A DNA stretch of 64,000 nucleotides from Pseudomonas putida (GTDB lineage Bacteria; Pseudomonadota; Gammaproteobacteria; Pseudomonadales; Pseudomonadaceae). Below, piece by piece: positions 31,573 to 40,566 of the stretch. The position numbers and the translations under genes are program-made. Under the pieces are notes generated by a model. The model saw nothing but the letters and a program-made list of their open reading frames with translations, did no database searches and had not been told where the DNA came from. The stretch spans positions 21,000-84,999 of the forward strand of contig NZ_MKZO01000026.1 in the NCBI RefSeq assembly GCF_001941965.1, in the 5' to 3' direction. Every line of letters starts with the position of its first letter. Positions within the stretch are counted from its first letter, which is position 1.

Positions 31573-31763
31573 TTACGCTAACCAATAGCAACGGCCTGAA
31601 GACTCACCTGGCGGCGGAAGCGATCGCGCGCGTCGACGAGGCCGGTGCCAGCAGCAAGTGGCACGGCATCTGCGCCATCGTTCGCACGTTCGACGGCCAA
31701 GTGCTGGAGGTGAAGCAGCGGGCCGACGATGTGGTCCGGCAGATCCGCGAGGCGAAGCAATGA
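31569..31763 (+). CDS. Small phage protein
   Basis: 64 aa from GTG 31569, overlapping the previous stop (GTGA). MITLTNSNGLKTHLAAEAIARV is compact and FlbD-like; no membrane segment. Not recognised. Confidence 0.6.
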   Translation: MITLTNSNGLKTHLAAEAIARVDEAGASSKWHGICAIVRTFDGQVLEVKQRADDVVRQIREAKQ

Positions 31764-31891
31764 ACCAGCTACCAGAGACGAATGCGCTGCTTTTCGTTGG
31801 CGCCTTGGCGCTACTCGGGATAATTGGTTGGGCGTGCGTCGAGGGCGTGCTCTGGGTTGCCGGTCACGTAACCGTGGGCTGGACCCGATGA
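31760..31891 (+). CDS. 43-residue membrane peptide
   Basis: ATG 31760 overlaps the previous stop (ATGA) and its own stop overlaps the HNH start (ATGA). One hydrophobic helix (NALLFVGALALLGIIGWACV). Too small for the usual ORF filters but embedded in a chain of coupled genes, so probably translated. Confidence 0.6.
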   Translation: MNQLPETNALLFVGALALLGIIGWACVEGVLWVAGHVTVGWTR

Positions 31892-32226
31892 ACAGGCTCA
31901 GGACCCTTGGCTCCCGCATCAAGGAAGTCAGTGGGTCGCGCGTCCAGGTGGTAACACCTGGCAGTTGGCGAAGCGGAATGACCAGCTCGCAGCGTGGCTA
32001 CGACTACCGATGGCAGAAGGCCCGCGAGCGTTACCTGCGCGACCACCCGTTGTGTGTCTATTGCGAACGTAACGGCCGGACCGCCGCAGCAAGCGTCGTA
32101 GACCACATCATTTCTCACCGCGGCGACAAGGAGCTTTTCTGGGATGAGGGCAACTGGCAGTCGCTGTGCAAGCTTTGCCACGACTCGGTCAAGCAGGCCG
32201 AGGAGGCCGCAGGCCAGGCCGGCTGA
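31888..32226 (+). CDS. HNH endonuclease of the packaging module
   Basis: 112 aa from ATG 31888. HPLCVYC...VVDHIISHRGDKELFWDEGNWQSLCKLCHD gives the complete zinc-HNH fold (CxxC, DH, N, CxxC). In HK97-like phages an HNH protein next to terS/terL is needed with terminase for cos cleavage. Its placement immediately before TerS fits that role. Confidence 0.92.
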   Translation: MNRLRTLGSRIKEVSGSRVQVVTPGSWRSGMTSSQRGYDYRWQKARERYLRDHPLCVYCERNGRTAAASVVDHIISHRGDKELFWDEGNWQSLCKLCHDSVKQAEEAAGQAG

Positions 32227-32384
32227 CCGTCAGCGGAATGGCGCGACGCAGGTTGAGGCACCTCGCTTGCACGTCAATGGCGTGCTACAAGGGGTAGGGC
32301 GGTTTAAAGTATAGCGATTCTCATCTGACTAGACCGCCTCCGACCCCACGTACACATTTTTCTCCCCCCTAAAGGTTTTTGTTA
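32227..32384. other. Intergenic region where a cos site would be expected
   Basis: 158 bases without a gene between HNH and TerS. It holds a short inverted repeat (GGCGGT at 32298-32303, ACCGCC at 32333-32338) and an AT-rich patch. In HK97-type phages cos usually lies here, but no cos sequence can be recognised directly. Confidence 0.3.
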
Positions 32385-32885
32385 ATGGTGTTAACAGACA
32401 AACAACGACAGTTTGTTGACGCTAAGGCTCGGGGAGCGTCCAACAAAGAAGCGGCCGAAGCCGCCGGCAGCAAGCCTTCAACGGCTGCCGCGGCCGGTTC
32501 GCGATGGGCCAATGATCCAAAGATTGCTGCCGCAATTCTGGCCCGCCGAGCCGAGCTCAGTGTTAACCCTGAGCCGAAGAAGCGACGCGGCAAGGCGAAG
32601 GCCGAGGAGATCGCTGAAGACCCGGCCGGGATTGCTGAGGCGGATGGCGAATTCCTCACCTGCCTGCCGTCAACCAATGATCCTCTCGTGTGGTTGCTCG
32701 CGCTTATGAACGAGCCCAGGGCAAAGGTCTTTGATCGGCGCAATGCTGCGCAGACCGCCGTGCCCTATGTCCACGGAAAGAAGGCTGACGCTGGAAAGAA
32801 GGAGCAAAAGGCGGAAGCCGCGAAAGAGGCGGGGAAGGGCAAGTATTCCCAAAGCAAGCCACCCCTCACGGTCGTCAGGGGGTGA
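32385..32885 (+). CDS. terS: Terminase small subunit
   Basis: 166 aa from ATG 32385. N-terminal HTH (LTDKQRQFVDAKARGASNKEAAEAAGSKPSTAAAAGSRW in parts) of the small-terminase type, then a central helical region and a Lys/Glu-rich C-terminus. It recognises the packaging site and loads the large subunit. It is followed after 3 bases by terL. Confidence 0.88.
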   Translation: MVLTDKQRQFVDAKARGASNKEAAEAAGSKPSTAAAAGSRWANDPKIAAAILARRAELSVNPEPKKRRGKAKAEEIAEDPAGIAEADGEFLTCLPSTNDPLVWLLALMNEPRAKVFDRRNAAQTAVPYVHGKKADAGKKEQKAEAAKEAGKGKYSQSKPPLTVVRG

Positions 32886-32888
32886 CGC

Positions 32889-34568
32889 ATGCTTTGGACC
32901 ACTGCCTGCCCCGATTGGTGGCGTCGCCTGGCTGCGGGCGAGTCGATCATTCCGGAGCCACTGTTTCCGCAGGAGGCTGAAGATTGCCTTGAGGTTTTCA
33001 AAGGGCTTCGTATTGTCGATGCACCTGGCAGCCCGACAATAGCGAGTGCCTGCGCGCCATGGGTGCTTGCATTTGCTGGAGCGGTGTTCGGCAGTTACAA
33101 CAGCGAAACTGGTGAGCGCTTGATTCGGGAGGTGATGCTCTGCATCCCGAAGAAGAACAGTAAATCGACTATCGCTGCCGCAATCATGCTGACGGCCTTG
33201 ATTCGAAATTGGCGGAAGTCTGCCGAGTTCATCATTCTCGCGCCGACGAAAGAAATTGCCGACAATTCGTTCGTGCCGGCCAAGGACATGGTCAGCAACG
33301 ATGACGAGCTGAAGGATTTACTGCATGTGCAGCCCCATCTTCGGTTGATTACCCACCGGGAAACCGGCGCGACGTTGAAGGTGGTTGCTGCTGATAGCGA
33401 TGTAGTCGGTGGCAAGAAAGCGGTCGGCGTGCTGATCGACGAGGCCTGGTTGTTCGGCAAAAACCCAAAGGCGGCGGACATGATCCGCGAAGCAACAGGC
33501 GGACTGCTGTCGAGGCCGGAAGGCTTCATCATCTGGTTGACGACCCAGTCGAATGAACCGCCTGCGGGCGTGTTCAAGTCGAAGTTAAGCTACGCGCGCG
33601 GGGTCCGTGATGGTCGCATCGACGACAATCGCTTCCTCCCAATCATCTACGAATTCTCGAAAGAGATGATCCATAGCGGTGAGGCCCGCAAGCCCGAGAA
33701 CTTCCACCTGGTGAACCCTAACATGGGGTTCTCCGTTGATCGTCCAACGCTTGAACGTTTGTTCATGCAAGCGGAGATCGACGGAGAGGCGGAGCTGCGC
33801 GGCTTCCTGGCCAAGCACCTCAATATTGAAATCGGCTTGGCGCTCATGTCGGACGCCTGGGTCGGCGCTGAATTCTGGGAGCCCCAGACGGCGACATGGC
33901 TCACTCTGGATGTACTTCTTGATCGATGCGAAGTCGTCGATGTCGGGGGAGACGGGGGCGGCCTGGACGACTTGCTCGGCCTTGCGGTCATTGGGCGGGA
34001 GGCCGGAACGCGCAGATGGTTTCACTGGGCACACGCCTGGGCGCATCCATCGGTGCTGGAGCGGCGCAAGTCGGAAGCTCCACGGCTCAAGGACCTAGAG
34101 GCGGTTGGCGACTTGACAATCGTCAAGCGCATTGGGGACGACGTTGAGCAATTCGCCGCCATCGTCAAGCGCATCAACGAGACCGGGTTGCTGGATAAGG
34201 TCGGCCTCGATCCTGCGGGAATTGGCTCGGTGCTCGATGCACTGGCTGATGCGGGTGTCGAGGAAGACAAGATCGTTGGCATTTCCCAAGGTTGGAAACT
34301 GACGGGTGCGATCAAGACAACGGAGCGCAAGCTTGCAGAGGGCACGCTTCTGCACTGCGGGCAACCATTGATGGCCTGGTCATGTGGCAACGCCAAAGGG
34401 GTGCCCTCAGCCAACGCTTTCTTGATCACCAAGCAAGCTTCCGGCACAGCCAAGATCGACCCGCTGATGGCTACATTCAACGCTGTTTCTCTGATCAGCC
34501 TCAATCCTGAAGGCCGCGGGGGAATGGACAACTTTATGGCAGGCATTCGGGACCCACTGATCGCATGA
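32889..34568 (+). CDS. terL: Terminase large subunit (packaging motor)
   Basis: 559 aa. ATPase: Walker A variant PKKNSKST at 87-94, Walker B VLIDEA at 181-186, coupling motif WLTTQS near 226. C-terminal nuclease with acidic residues (VVDVGGDGGGLDD near 350). HK97-type Terminase_1 family. It pumps DNA into the prohead and cuts at the packaging site. Confidence 0.93.
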   Translation: MLWTTACPDWWRRLAAGESIIPEPLFPQEAEDCLEVFKGLRIVDAPGSPTIASACAPWVLAFAGAVFGSYNSETGERLIREVMLCIPKKNSKSTIAAAIMLTALIRNWRKSAEFIILAPTKEIADNSFVPAKDMVSNDDELKDLLHVQPHLRLITHRETGATLKVVAADSDVVGGKKAVGVLIDEAWLFGKNPKAADMIREATGGLLSRPEGFIIWLTTQSNEPPAGVFKSKLSYARGVRDGRIDDNRFLPIIYEFSKEMIHSGEARKPENFHLVNPNMGFSVDRPTLERLFMQAEIDGEAELRGFLAKHLNIEIGLALMSDAWVGAEFWEPQTATWLTLDVLLDRCEVVDVGGDGGGLDDLLGLAVIGREAGTRRWFHWAHAWAHPSVLERRKSEAPRLKDLEAVGDLTIVKRIGDDVEQFAAIVKRINETGLLDKVGLDPAGIGSVLDALADAGVEEDKIVGISQGWKLTGAIKTTERKLAEGTLLHCGQPLMAWSCGNAKGVPSANAFLITKQASGTAKIDPLMATFNAVSLISLNPEGRGGMDNFMAGIRDPLIA

Positions 34569-34726
34569 ACGCACTGTACTTTTTTTACGCTTGCGCCGTG
34601 GCGGCCTTCTGTCTTGCATGCGCCGGGGTCTGGGTCCTGGCTGGCACTGGCTGGGCCTTGCTGGCTGGATCGGCGAGCTTCTTCTGCGTCGCCGGCTTCC
34701 TTCGTCGAGGGCTGATCAGTGATTAA
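34565..34726 (+). CDS. 53-residue two-helix membrane protein
   Basis: ATG 34565 overlaps the terL stop (ATGA) and the frame ends at 34726, past the portal start. Reads MNALYFFYACAVAAFCLACA... with two hydrophobic helices and a basic turn (FLRRG). Small membrane ORFs between terL and portal occur in this phage type. Function unknown. Confidence 0.6.
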   Translation: MNALYFFYACAVAAFCLACAGVWVLAGTGWALLAGSASFFCVAGFLRRGLISD

Positions 34727-36029
34727 AAGCCTATCCCAAGCGTTGGGGGCTGCTGCGGTTAAGCCCTCAGCCAGTATGAGCGAATGGTTTGGCAAGACCG
34801 TCAAGCTATCGGATGGCGGATTCTGGGGTGCTTTCCTCGGCGCGTCTTCCAGCAGTGGGAAGTCGGTCAGCGTGGACAAGGCGCTGCGCCTTTCCACGGT
34901 GTGGGCCTGTGTTCGTATTATCTCGACCTCCGTCGCTGGCTTGCCGCTCAGTATCTACAAGCGGATGCCGGATGGGAGTCGTGAGAGTGCGCGGGACTTT
35001 CCACTGTACGACGTGGTGCATACCAGCCCGAACGAGGATATGGCTGCTTTCCATTTTTGGCAGGCGGTAGTTGCCTCGATGCTGCTTTGGGGAAACGCTT
35101 ATTGCGAGATACATCGCTCTGCCGGTCGTGTCATCGCGTTGGACTTTCTGATGCCCTCGCGGGTCGAGCTAGAGTTCGATGACGATGGCCGACTGAGGTA
35201 CTACTTCAGGCCGCGGAAGGGGGCGCGACGGGAGATCGAGCGACAGAATATGTTGCACATCCCGGCTTTTAGCCTGGATGGCAGGGTTGGTCTTTCCGCC
35301 ATTCGCTACGGGGCGGACGTGTTCGGCGCGGCGATGTCAGCAGATGACGCCGCAAATAGCACCTTCCGTAACGGCATGATGCCTACGGTGGCTTTTTCGG
35401 TAGACAAGACGCTGAACCCCGCACAGCGTGTTGAGTTTCGCGAGTACGTCAAGACGATCTCCGGGGCTTTGAATGCCGGCAAAAGCCCAGTTCTTGAGCA
35501 AGGGGTGAAGCCTGAAATGATTGGCATCAACCCTGCGGATGCGCAGCTGCTCGAATCGAGAGGGCATAGCATCGAGGAAATCTGCCGGTGGTTCGGCGTA
35601 CCACCCTGGATGGTGATGAAAACCGACAAGGGCAGTAATTGGGGGACTGGTCTGGAGCAGCAGCAGATTGCTTTTCTGACCTACTGCATCATGTCCTACA
35701 CCGCTCCGATTGAGCAGTGTGTGAACAAGTGGTGCATGACAGCAGTGGACCGGATCACCTTCTACTCGGAGTTCTCGCTGGAGGCGTTCCTGCGTGCAGA
35801 CAGCTCCGGGCGGGCATCCTATCTCAGCACCATGGGACAAAACGGCTACATGACCCGCAATGAGGGCCGGCGCAAGGAGAATCTTCCGAGCATGCCCGGC
35901 GGGGACGTGCTCACTGTTCAATCCAACCTGGTACCGCTTGATCAACTTGGCAAGCAAAACGACGGGCACGCGGCTCGTGACGCCCTGAAAGCATGGCTGC
36001 AGGAAGGCGGCAGCAACCCTCGGGAGTAA
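34719..36029 (+). CDS. Portal protein, HK97 family
   Basis: 436 aa from GTG 34719. Conserved portal features: KALRLSTVWACVRIISTSVAGLPLSIY, SMLLWGNAYCEI, FGVPPWMVMKTDKG, and a hydrophilic C-terminus. It forms the dodecameric ring at the unique vertex for DNA entry and tail joining. It overlaps the small membrane gene by 8 bases. Confidence 0.95.
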   Translation: MIKSLSQALGAAAVKPSASMSEWFGKTVKLSDGGFWGAFLGASSSSGKSVSVDKALRLSTVWACVRIISTSVAGLPLSIYKRMPDGSRESARDFPLYDVVHTSPNEDMAAFHFWQAVVASMLLWGNAYCEIHRSAGRVIALDFLMPSRVELEFDDDGRLRYYFRPRKGARREIERQNMLHIPAFSLDGRVGLSAIRYGADVFGAAMSADDAANSTFRNGMMPTVAFSVDKTLNPAQRVEFREYVKTISGALNAGKSPVLEQGVKPEMIGINPADAQLLESRGHSIEEICRWFGVPPWMVMKTDKGSNWGTGLEQQQIAFLTYCIMSYTAPIEQCVNKWCMTAVDRITFYSEFSLEAFLRADSSGRASYLSTMGQNGYMTRNEGRRKENLPSMPGGDVLTVQSNLVPLDQLGKQNDGHAARDALKAWLQEGGSNPRE

Positions 36030-36032
36030 CCC

Positions 36033-36890
36033 ATGAAACACAAAATTCAGTCTCGCGGCCTGCGCAGCGAGATAAGCCCGCGCGCGCTCGAAAAATGGAA
36101 TCCTGCGATCCAGGCTGCCGTAGAGAGCACCTCGGACACCATCACAATCTACGGCGTCATTGGCGAGGATTGGTACGGCGAGGGTGTGACCTTGAGTCGG
36201 ATCGATAGTGCTCTGCGTGCCATCGGCGACAAGGATGTGACGGTTTACATCAACTCGCCAGGTGGCGACATGTTCGAGGGCATCGCCATCTACAACCGTC
36301 TGCTTGAGCACAAGCACAGGGTCACCACCAAGGTTCTCGGCATGGCCGCCAGTGCCGCCTCGATCATCTACCTGGCTGGCTCGGACCGGCAGGTAGCCAG
36401 CAGCGCATTTCTGATGATCCACAACTGCTGGACCTGGTTAGCCGGTAATCGCCATTACCTGCGCGCCGTAGCGGACGATATGCAGGAGTTCGATGCTGCA
36501 ATGGCCGACCTCTATGCCGAAACCAGCGGCCAGTCTGCCGCCGATATGGCAGAGCTGATGGACGACGAAACCTACATCCGCGGCAAGCGGGCGGTGGAGC
36601 TTGGATTGGCCACCGGCCTGCTTTCGTCGAGCGAGATCGCGGAGCGGGAGACGACGGAGTCCACTCAAGCAAATGCGCTTAAAGCCATGGACGTGGCACT
36701 GGCCAAGGCGGGCATGACCCGCTCAGAGCGCCGCGAGCTTTTCGCCAATTTCAAGTCCGGTATGCCTCGCGCTACCGGCGGGGGTACGCATAACGCTGCC
36801 CCGACCGATAAGCCCCGCGCTGTCGCGCCAGACCTCTCCGCCTCACTGAGCGCGGCAACCAATCTCCTCAATTCTCTGAAAGGAAAGTGA
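36033..36890 (+). CDS. ClpP-like head maturation protease
   Basis: 285 aa. ClpP/S14 fold with NSPGGDMFEGIAIYN, catalytic Ser107 in GMAASAAS and His130 in LMIHN. The last ~70 residues are a disordered tail, probably removed or scaffold-like. It cleaves the N-terminal domain of the capsid protein encoded next. Confidence 0.95.
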   Translation: MKHKIQSRGLRSEISPRALEKWNPAIQAAVESTSDTITIYGVIGEDWYGEGVTLSRIDSALRAIGDKDVTVYINSPGGDMFEGIAIYNRLLEHKHRVTTKVLGMAASAASIIYLAGSDRQVASSAFLMIHNCWTWLAGNRHYLRAVADDMQEFDAAMADLYAETSGQSAADMAELMDDETYIRGKRAVELGLATGLLSSSEIAERETTESTQANALKAMDVALAKAGMTRSERRELFANFKSGMPRATGGGTHNAAPTDKPRAVAPDLSASLSAATNLLNSLKGK

Positions 36891-36892
36891 CA

Positions 36893-38077
36893 ATGGACTT
36901 TGAAGCCCAAGTCAAAGAACTCAACGCCAGCCTCAAGGGCATTGGCGACCAGATCAAAAACCAGGCCGAGGCGACCGAAAAGCAGCTCAAAGCTTCTGGC
37001 GAGATGAGCGCTGAAACGAAGGCGAAGGTCGACGAACTGCTGGTCAAGCAGGGTGAGCTTCAGGCGCGTCTGGGCGAGGCTGAGCAGAAGCTTGTAAATG
37101 CAAGCCGGGATCGCAATCACCAGGAGGAGCCCCAGAAGTCGGTTGGCGCTCTGGTGATCGAGAGCGACGAAATGAAGGATATGAACTCGTCCTTCCGTGG
37201 TTCGCGCCGCGTGTCGGTGCCGCGTGCAGCCATCACTACCGCGACCGGCGGTGACTTGGTCGCCCCGCAACGCCTTGCGGGTGTCGTCGCGCCGCCTCAA
37301 CGCCGGCTGACCATCCGCGACCTGGTGGCGCCGGGCACCACGGAATCGAACTCCATCGAGTACATCCGCGAGACAGGCTACACCAACAACGCGCGGACGG
37401 TGGCAGAGGGTACCGCGAAGCCATATTCCGATATCACCTTTGCTCTGGCTACCGCGAACGTCCGCACCATTGCCCACCTGTTCAAGGCGAGCCGGCAGAT
37501 GCTGGACGATGCAAAGGCCTTGCAGAGCTACATCGACGCCCGAGCCCGTTACGGTCTACTGATGGCCGAGGAGGCGCAGCTGCTCTACGGCAACGGTACC
37601 GGTGCCAACCTGCAGGGCCTGATGACCGTCGCCCAGCTGTATGCCGCGCCTAGTGGCGTAACCGTCGTCGGCGAGCAGCGTATCGACAGGCTGCGTCTGG
37701 CGCTGCTCCAGGCCGAACTGGCCGAGTTCCCCTCGGACGGGATCGTGCTGAACCCTATCGACTGGGCAGCAATCGAGCTGACCAAGGATGGTGAGGGTCG
37801 CTACATCATCGGCCAGCCGCAAGAAGGCACCAGTGCCAAGCTCTGGAACCGTCCGGTGGTGTCGACCCAGGCTATGACGCAGGACGACTTCCTGGTGGGC
37901 GCGTTCAAGCTCGGCGCACAGATCTACGACCGCATGGAAATCGAAGTGTTGATCTCGACTGAGAACGACAAGGACTTCGAAAACAATATGGCGTCCATCC
38001 GAGCCGAGGAGCGCCTGGCGTTTGCCATCTACCGCGAAGAGGCCTTCGTCACTGGGCCTCTCACCGGAACGCCTTAA
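36893..38077 (+). CDS. Major capsid protein, HK97 fold
   Basis: 394 aa from ATG 36893 (AAGGAAA upstream; GTG 36887 too close). Residues 1-80 are a charged coiled coil, the delta domain that scaffolds assembly and is removed by the protease, probably near residue 100-115. The rest is the HK97 shell domain (RLTIRDLVAPGTTESNSIEYIRE, TIAHLFKASRQMLDD, MEIEVLISTEN). Forms the icosahedral head. Confidence 0.95.
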   Translation: MDFEAQVKELNASLKGIGDQIKNQAEATEKQLKASGEMSAETKAKVDELLVKQGELQARLGEAEQKLVNASRDRNHQEEPQKSVGALVIESDEMKDMNSSFRGSRRVSVPRAAITTATGGDLVAPQRLAGVVAPPQRRLTIRDLVAPGTTESNSIEYIRETGYTNNARTVAEGTAKPYSDITFALATANVRTIAHLFKASRQMLDDAKALQSYIDARARYGLLMAEEAQLLYGNGTGANLQGLMTVAQLYAAPSGVTVVGEQRIDRLRLALLQAELAEFPSDGIVLNPIDWAAIELTKDGEGRYIIGQPQEGTSAKLWNRPVVSTQAMTQDDFLVGAFKLGAQIYDRMEIEVLISTENDKDFENNMASIRAEERLAFAIYREEAFVTGPLTGTP

Positions 38078-38125
38078 ACAATCCGTAGCGAGGCGTCAGC
38101 AATGGCGCCTAACAGGAGAATATTC

Positions 38126-38713
38126 ATGGCACGCAAGATCACCACACAGTCAGCCGGCCAGTCGGAAGCCTCCACGGCGCAAGCTTCGAAGTCCGCTGAT
38201 GCTCAACCTGGCAGTCCGGAGCCCTCTGCTGCCGAGCTGAGCTTGCCGCTCGGCTCGGCAGGTGAAACCAAAATCGAAACCGTGGCCAGTGGCGCCGATG
38301 GTGCCGGCGTCACTGATCTGACCGTGCCAGTCGAAGATGCGGCGGCTGGTCAGGTAGTCGCCGGGGCCGCGGCAGCTGGTTCCGAGACCCCGCTTAACAA
38401 AGGTTTCCCTGAAACTGGCGGCTCAACGGCAGGCGAGTCCACCGATGTTGATGCAGCCGACACAGGTGGCATTGATCCGGACAGTGTTCACGCTGACGCT
38501 GACGCTGACGCTGACGAGGATGCCAGTGTCGATACCGGCGTGGAGTCGCCGGCCAACGCCAACCCTCTGGCCGTGCAGATCTATCCGCTGCGCTCTTACA
38601 TGGATGCAGGCGAGCTGCGTCGGCGGGGAGGGGCTGCTTATACGGCGCCTCGGCGACACGCCGAGGATCTGGTGCAAAGGAAGCTGGCATCTTTCGAGCC
38701 GCTTGAGGATTGA
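38126..38713 (+). CDS. Low-complexity Ala/Asp-rich head-region protein
   Basis: 195 aa from ATG 38126 with AGGAGA upstream. Mostly disordered (Ala, Ser, Glu, Asp), including DADADADEDA encoded by four GCTGAC/GACGCT hexamers around 38490-38515. Only the C-terminal 45 residues (YPLRSYMDAGELRRRGG...) look folded. It sits between capsid and connector genes; possibly a decoration or assembly protein. Confidence 0.7.
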   Translation: MARKITTQSAGQSEASTAQASKSADAQPGSPEPSAAELSLPLGSAGETKIETVASGADGAGVTDLTVPVEDAAAGQVVAGAAAAGSETPLNKGFPETGGSTAGESTDVDAADTGGIDPDSVHADADADADEDASVDTGVESPANANPLAVQIYPLRSYMDAGELRRRGGAAYTAPRRHAEDLVQRKLASFEPLED

Positions 38714-38716
38714 GCG

Positions 38717-39058
38717 ATGCCGGTTATCAGTATGCAAATTGCTCGGCACCATCTTCGGGATCCCGAAGACGATGACGAGTATCTTGAGCTTCTGGTAGAG
38801 GCGGCCGAAGGTCAGGCAATGGACTATTTGAACCGCCGCTTTTACGCCGATCAGCAATCGTTGGATGCGGCGATCGCCGCAGGCGAGGCCGGAGACTTTC
38901 CGATGCTCAGCAATAAGCAGATCAAGGCTGCCTGCCTCCTGATCCTGGGTCATCTCTACGCAAACCGTGAAGATGTTGTGACCGGCACTATCGCTACCGC
39001 GATGCCTAGAGGGTCTGAAGCGCTGCTGACTCCCCATCGTATCGGGTGGGGGGTATGA
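38717..39058 (+). CDS. Head-tail connector, HK97 gp6-like
   Basis: 113 aa, all-helical (MQIARHHLRDPEDDDEYLELLVEAAEGQAMDYLNRRFY in parts), typical of the adaptor ring below the portal. The pattern YLELLVEAAEGQAMDYLNR is diagnostic. Overlaps the next gene by ATGA. Confidence 0.88.
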   Translation: MPVISMQIARHHLRDPEDDDEYLELLVEAAEGQAMDYLNRRFYADQQSLDAAIAAGEAGDFPMLSNKQIKAACLLILGHLYANREDVVTGTIATAMPRGSEALLTPHRIGWGV

Positions 39059-39381
39059 GGGCCGGACCGCTCAGGAATCGCTGCCGACTTACCAGGAGTG
39101 AGCGAGTCCAGAATGATACGGGCGGCTACGACCAGGTCTGGGTCGAGGCCGGCGAAATCTGGGCGGAAGTTACCCTGCCTACCGGTCGCGTATCTCCAGT
39201 AGCTGAGCAGCTCCAGGCTGTGGTCAGCGCCGAGATCCGCATCAGGCCTCGTTCAGATATCGCCGCCGGCTGGCGGCTTACCGAGAAACGCAGCGGCGTT
39301 ACCTACAAGGTCGAGGCAGTGCTGCCCAACAACGATCGGGACATGCTGCGCCTTCTGTGCTCCAGTGTCCCCAATCCATGA
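39055..39381 (+). CDS. Head closure protein (gp16/HK97 gp7-like)
   Basis: 108 aa from ATG 39055. MRAGPLRNRCRLTRSE...GGYDQVWVEAGEIWAEV is the SPP1 gp16-like beta-barrel stopper family. It seals the connector after packaging. Confidence 0.88.
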   Translation: MRAGPLRNRCRLTRSERVQNDTGGYDQVWVEAGEIWAEVTLPTGRVSPVAEQLQAVVSAEIRIRPRSDIAAGWRLTEKRSGVTYKVEAVLPNNDRDMLRLLCSSVPNP

Positions 39382-39389
39382 GGTGAACC

Positions 39390-39572
39390 ATGAAGATTCG
39401 TGCATTGGGCGTGCTTACCGGTGCTTCCGGAGATCGCGCGAAGGGCGAGGAGTTTGTCGTCGACAAGGAGTACGGGGAGGGCTTGGTCACCCGCGGTTAT
39501 GCCGAAGAAGTTGTCGAGGCAGCCGCCGACAAGCCGGCCCGCCCGGCAAAACCCGAAAGCGCCAAGGAGTAG
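39390..39572 (+). CDS. Small phage protein between connector genes
   Basis: 60 aa, MKIRALGVLTGASGDRAKGE..., a small SH3-like start and an Ala/Pro/Lys-rich tail. Members of this group often appear between head closure and tail completion genes. Unknown function. Confidence 0.65.
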   Translation: MKIRALGVLTGASGDRAKGEEFVVDKEYGEGLVTRGYAEEVVEAAADKPARPAKPESAKE

Positions 39573-39575
39573 GTC

Positions 39576-40133
39576 ATGGCCAGGCGCTCGAGTATCCGAG
39601 GCGACATCCGGTTGCGCCGGACCCTTCGGGCCATCCACAAGACCATGGACAACGAGCTCAGGCCGGCGGTTGAGCGGTCAGCGGATCGGATACTCGCCAC
39701 CCAGAGGCAACTGATCCCCAAGGACACTGGGGCGGCAGCTGCTGCGCTGAGGGTCTATGTCTCGCCCAGCGGCCTGGATGCTCAGGTCGGTATTCGAGGT
39801 AAGCGTGACAATCGTCGGTTCTTCTACCTGCGCTTCCTAGAGTTCGGCACCAAGGGCTATTCCGGGTCGATGTACCGGCGGGCTGATGCCAGTGCGGTTG
39901 GCGGAGCTCATACCACCAACCGCGACAAATCGAAACTGCGGCAGCCGCGCGGAACTAAGAACAAATCCGATGGGACGAGCTTCTTCGGCAAGTACCCCGA
40001 TGTTCCGGCCCGGCCAGCCCACCCATGGATACGACCCTCGATCGATGTGAACAGGGAGTTCGTGCTGGCTGACATTGAGGCGGCGGTCCGCCTGACCCTG
40101 CGGAAGGCTGCCCGAGGATTCGAAAATGGCTGA
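39576..40133 (+). CDS. HK97 gp10-like tail completion protein
   Basis: 185 aa from ATG 39576 (AAGGAG upstream). Contains RPAVERSADRILATQRQLIPKDTGAAAAALRV and the RFLEFGTKGYSG motif of the HK97 gp10 family. It acts at the head-tail joint. Overlaps the next gene by 8 bases. Confidence 0.9.
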   Translation: MARRSSIRGDIRLRRTLRAIHKTMDNELRPAVERSADRILATQRQLIPKDTGAAAAALRVYVSPSGLDAQVGIRGKRDNRRFFYLRFLEFGTKGYSGSMYRRADASAVGGAHTTNRDKSKLRQPRGTKNKSDGTSFFGKYPDVPARPAHPWIRPSIDVNREFVLADIEAAVRLTLRKAARGFENG

Positions 40134-40512
40134 TCCATCTGTAGCGCTGCAGAAAGCTCTATTCGCCAGGCTGCGCGCCGAGGTGAGCTGTCCGATCTAC
40201 GATGGCGCGGACATCAACACCCCGAAGCCCTACGTGTCCATCGACCGCGAGATCTCGACGAACATCAGCCCCATCGCCGGCCGCAAGCGGCAGCAGCGCC
40301 TGCTGTATCTGTCCGTCTGGTCTGATGCGGTAGGCCAGGCTGAGGTCAAGCGCATCAACGGCGAGGTCGCCGCCGCGCTGGATGAGCGCCGGCTGCCGCT
40401 CGAAGTTGGCCGTGCCGTATCGGTCCGGGTTGAGCAGGTCGGCGCCCAGCGCGATGCCGACGGCATCACTTACCAGGGCTCGATCACAGTCCGCGTCATC
40501 ACCACCCACTGA
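40126..40512 (+). CDS. DUF3168 tail terminator/completion protein
   Basis: 128 aa. VALQKALFARLRAEVSCPIYDG...PYVSIDRE is the DUF3168 (gp17/lambda U-like) family. It ends the tail tube and joins it to the head. Confidence 0.9.
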   Translation: MADPSVALQKALFARLRAEVSCPIYDGADINTPKPYVSIDREISTNISPIAGRKRQQRLLYLSVWSDAVGQAEVKRINGEVAAALDERRLPLEVGRAVSVRVEQVGAQRDADGITYQGSITVRVITTH

Positions 40513-40566
40513 ATCACCTAATGGCCGCGCCGCGGCTCAATCCAATGTGCCTTTGGAGGAACCCCT

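Noticed and set aside
38120..38713. Tandem repeats considered as CRISPR or mobile repeats
   Set aside because: Hexamer units inside a coding frame; no spacers. No CRISPR array was seen anywhere in the window.
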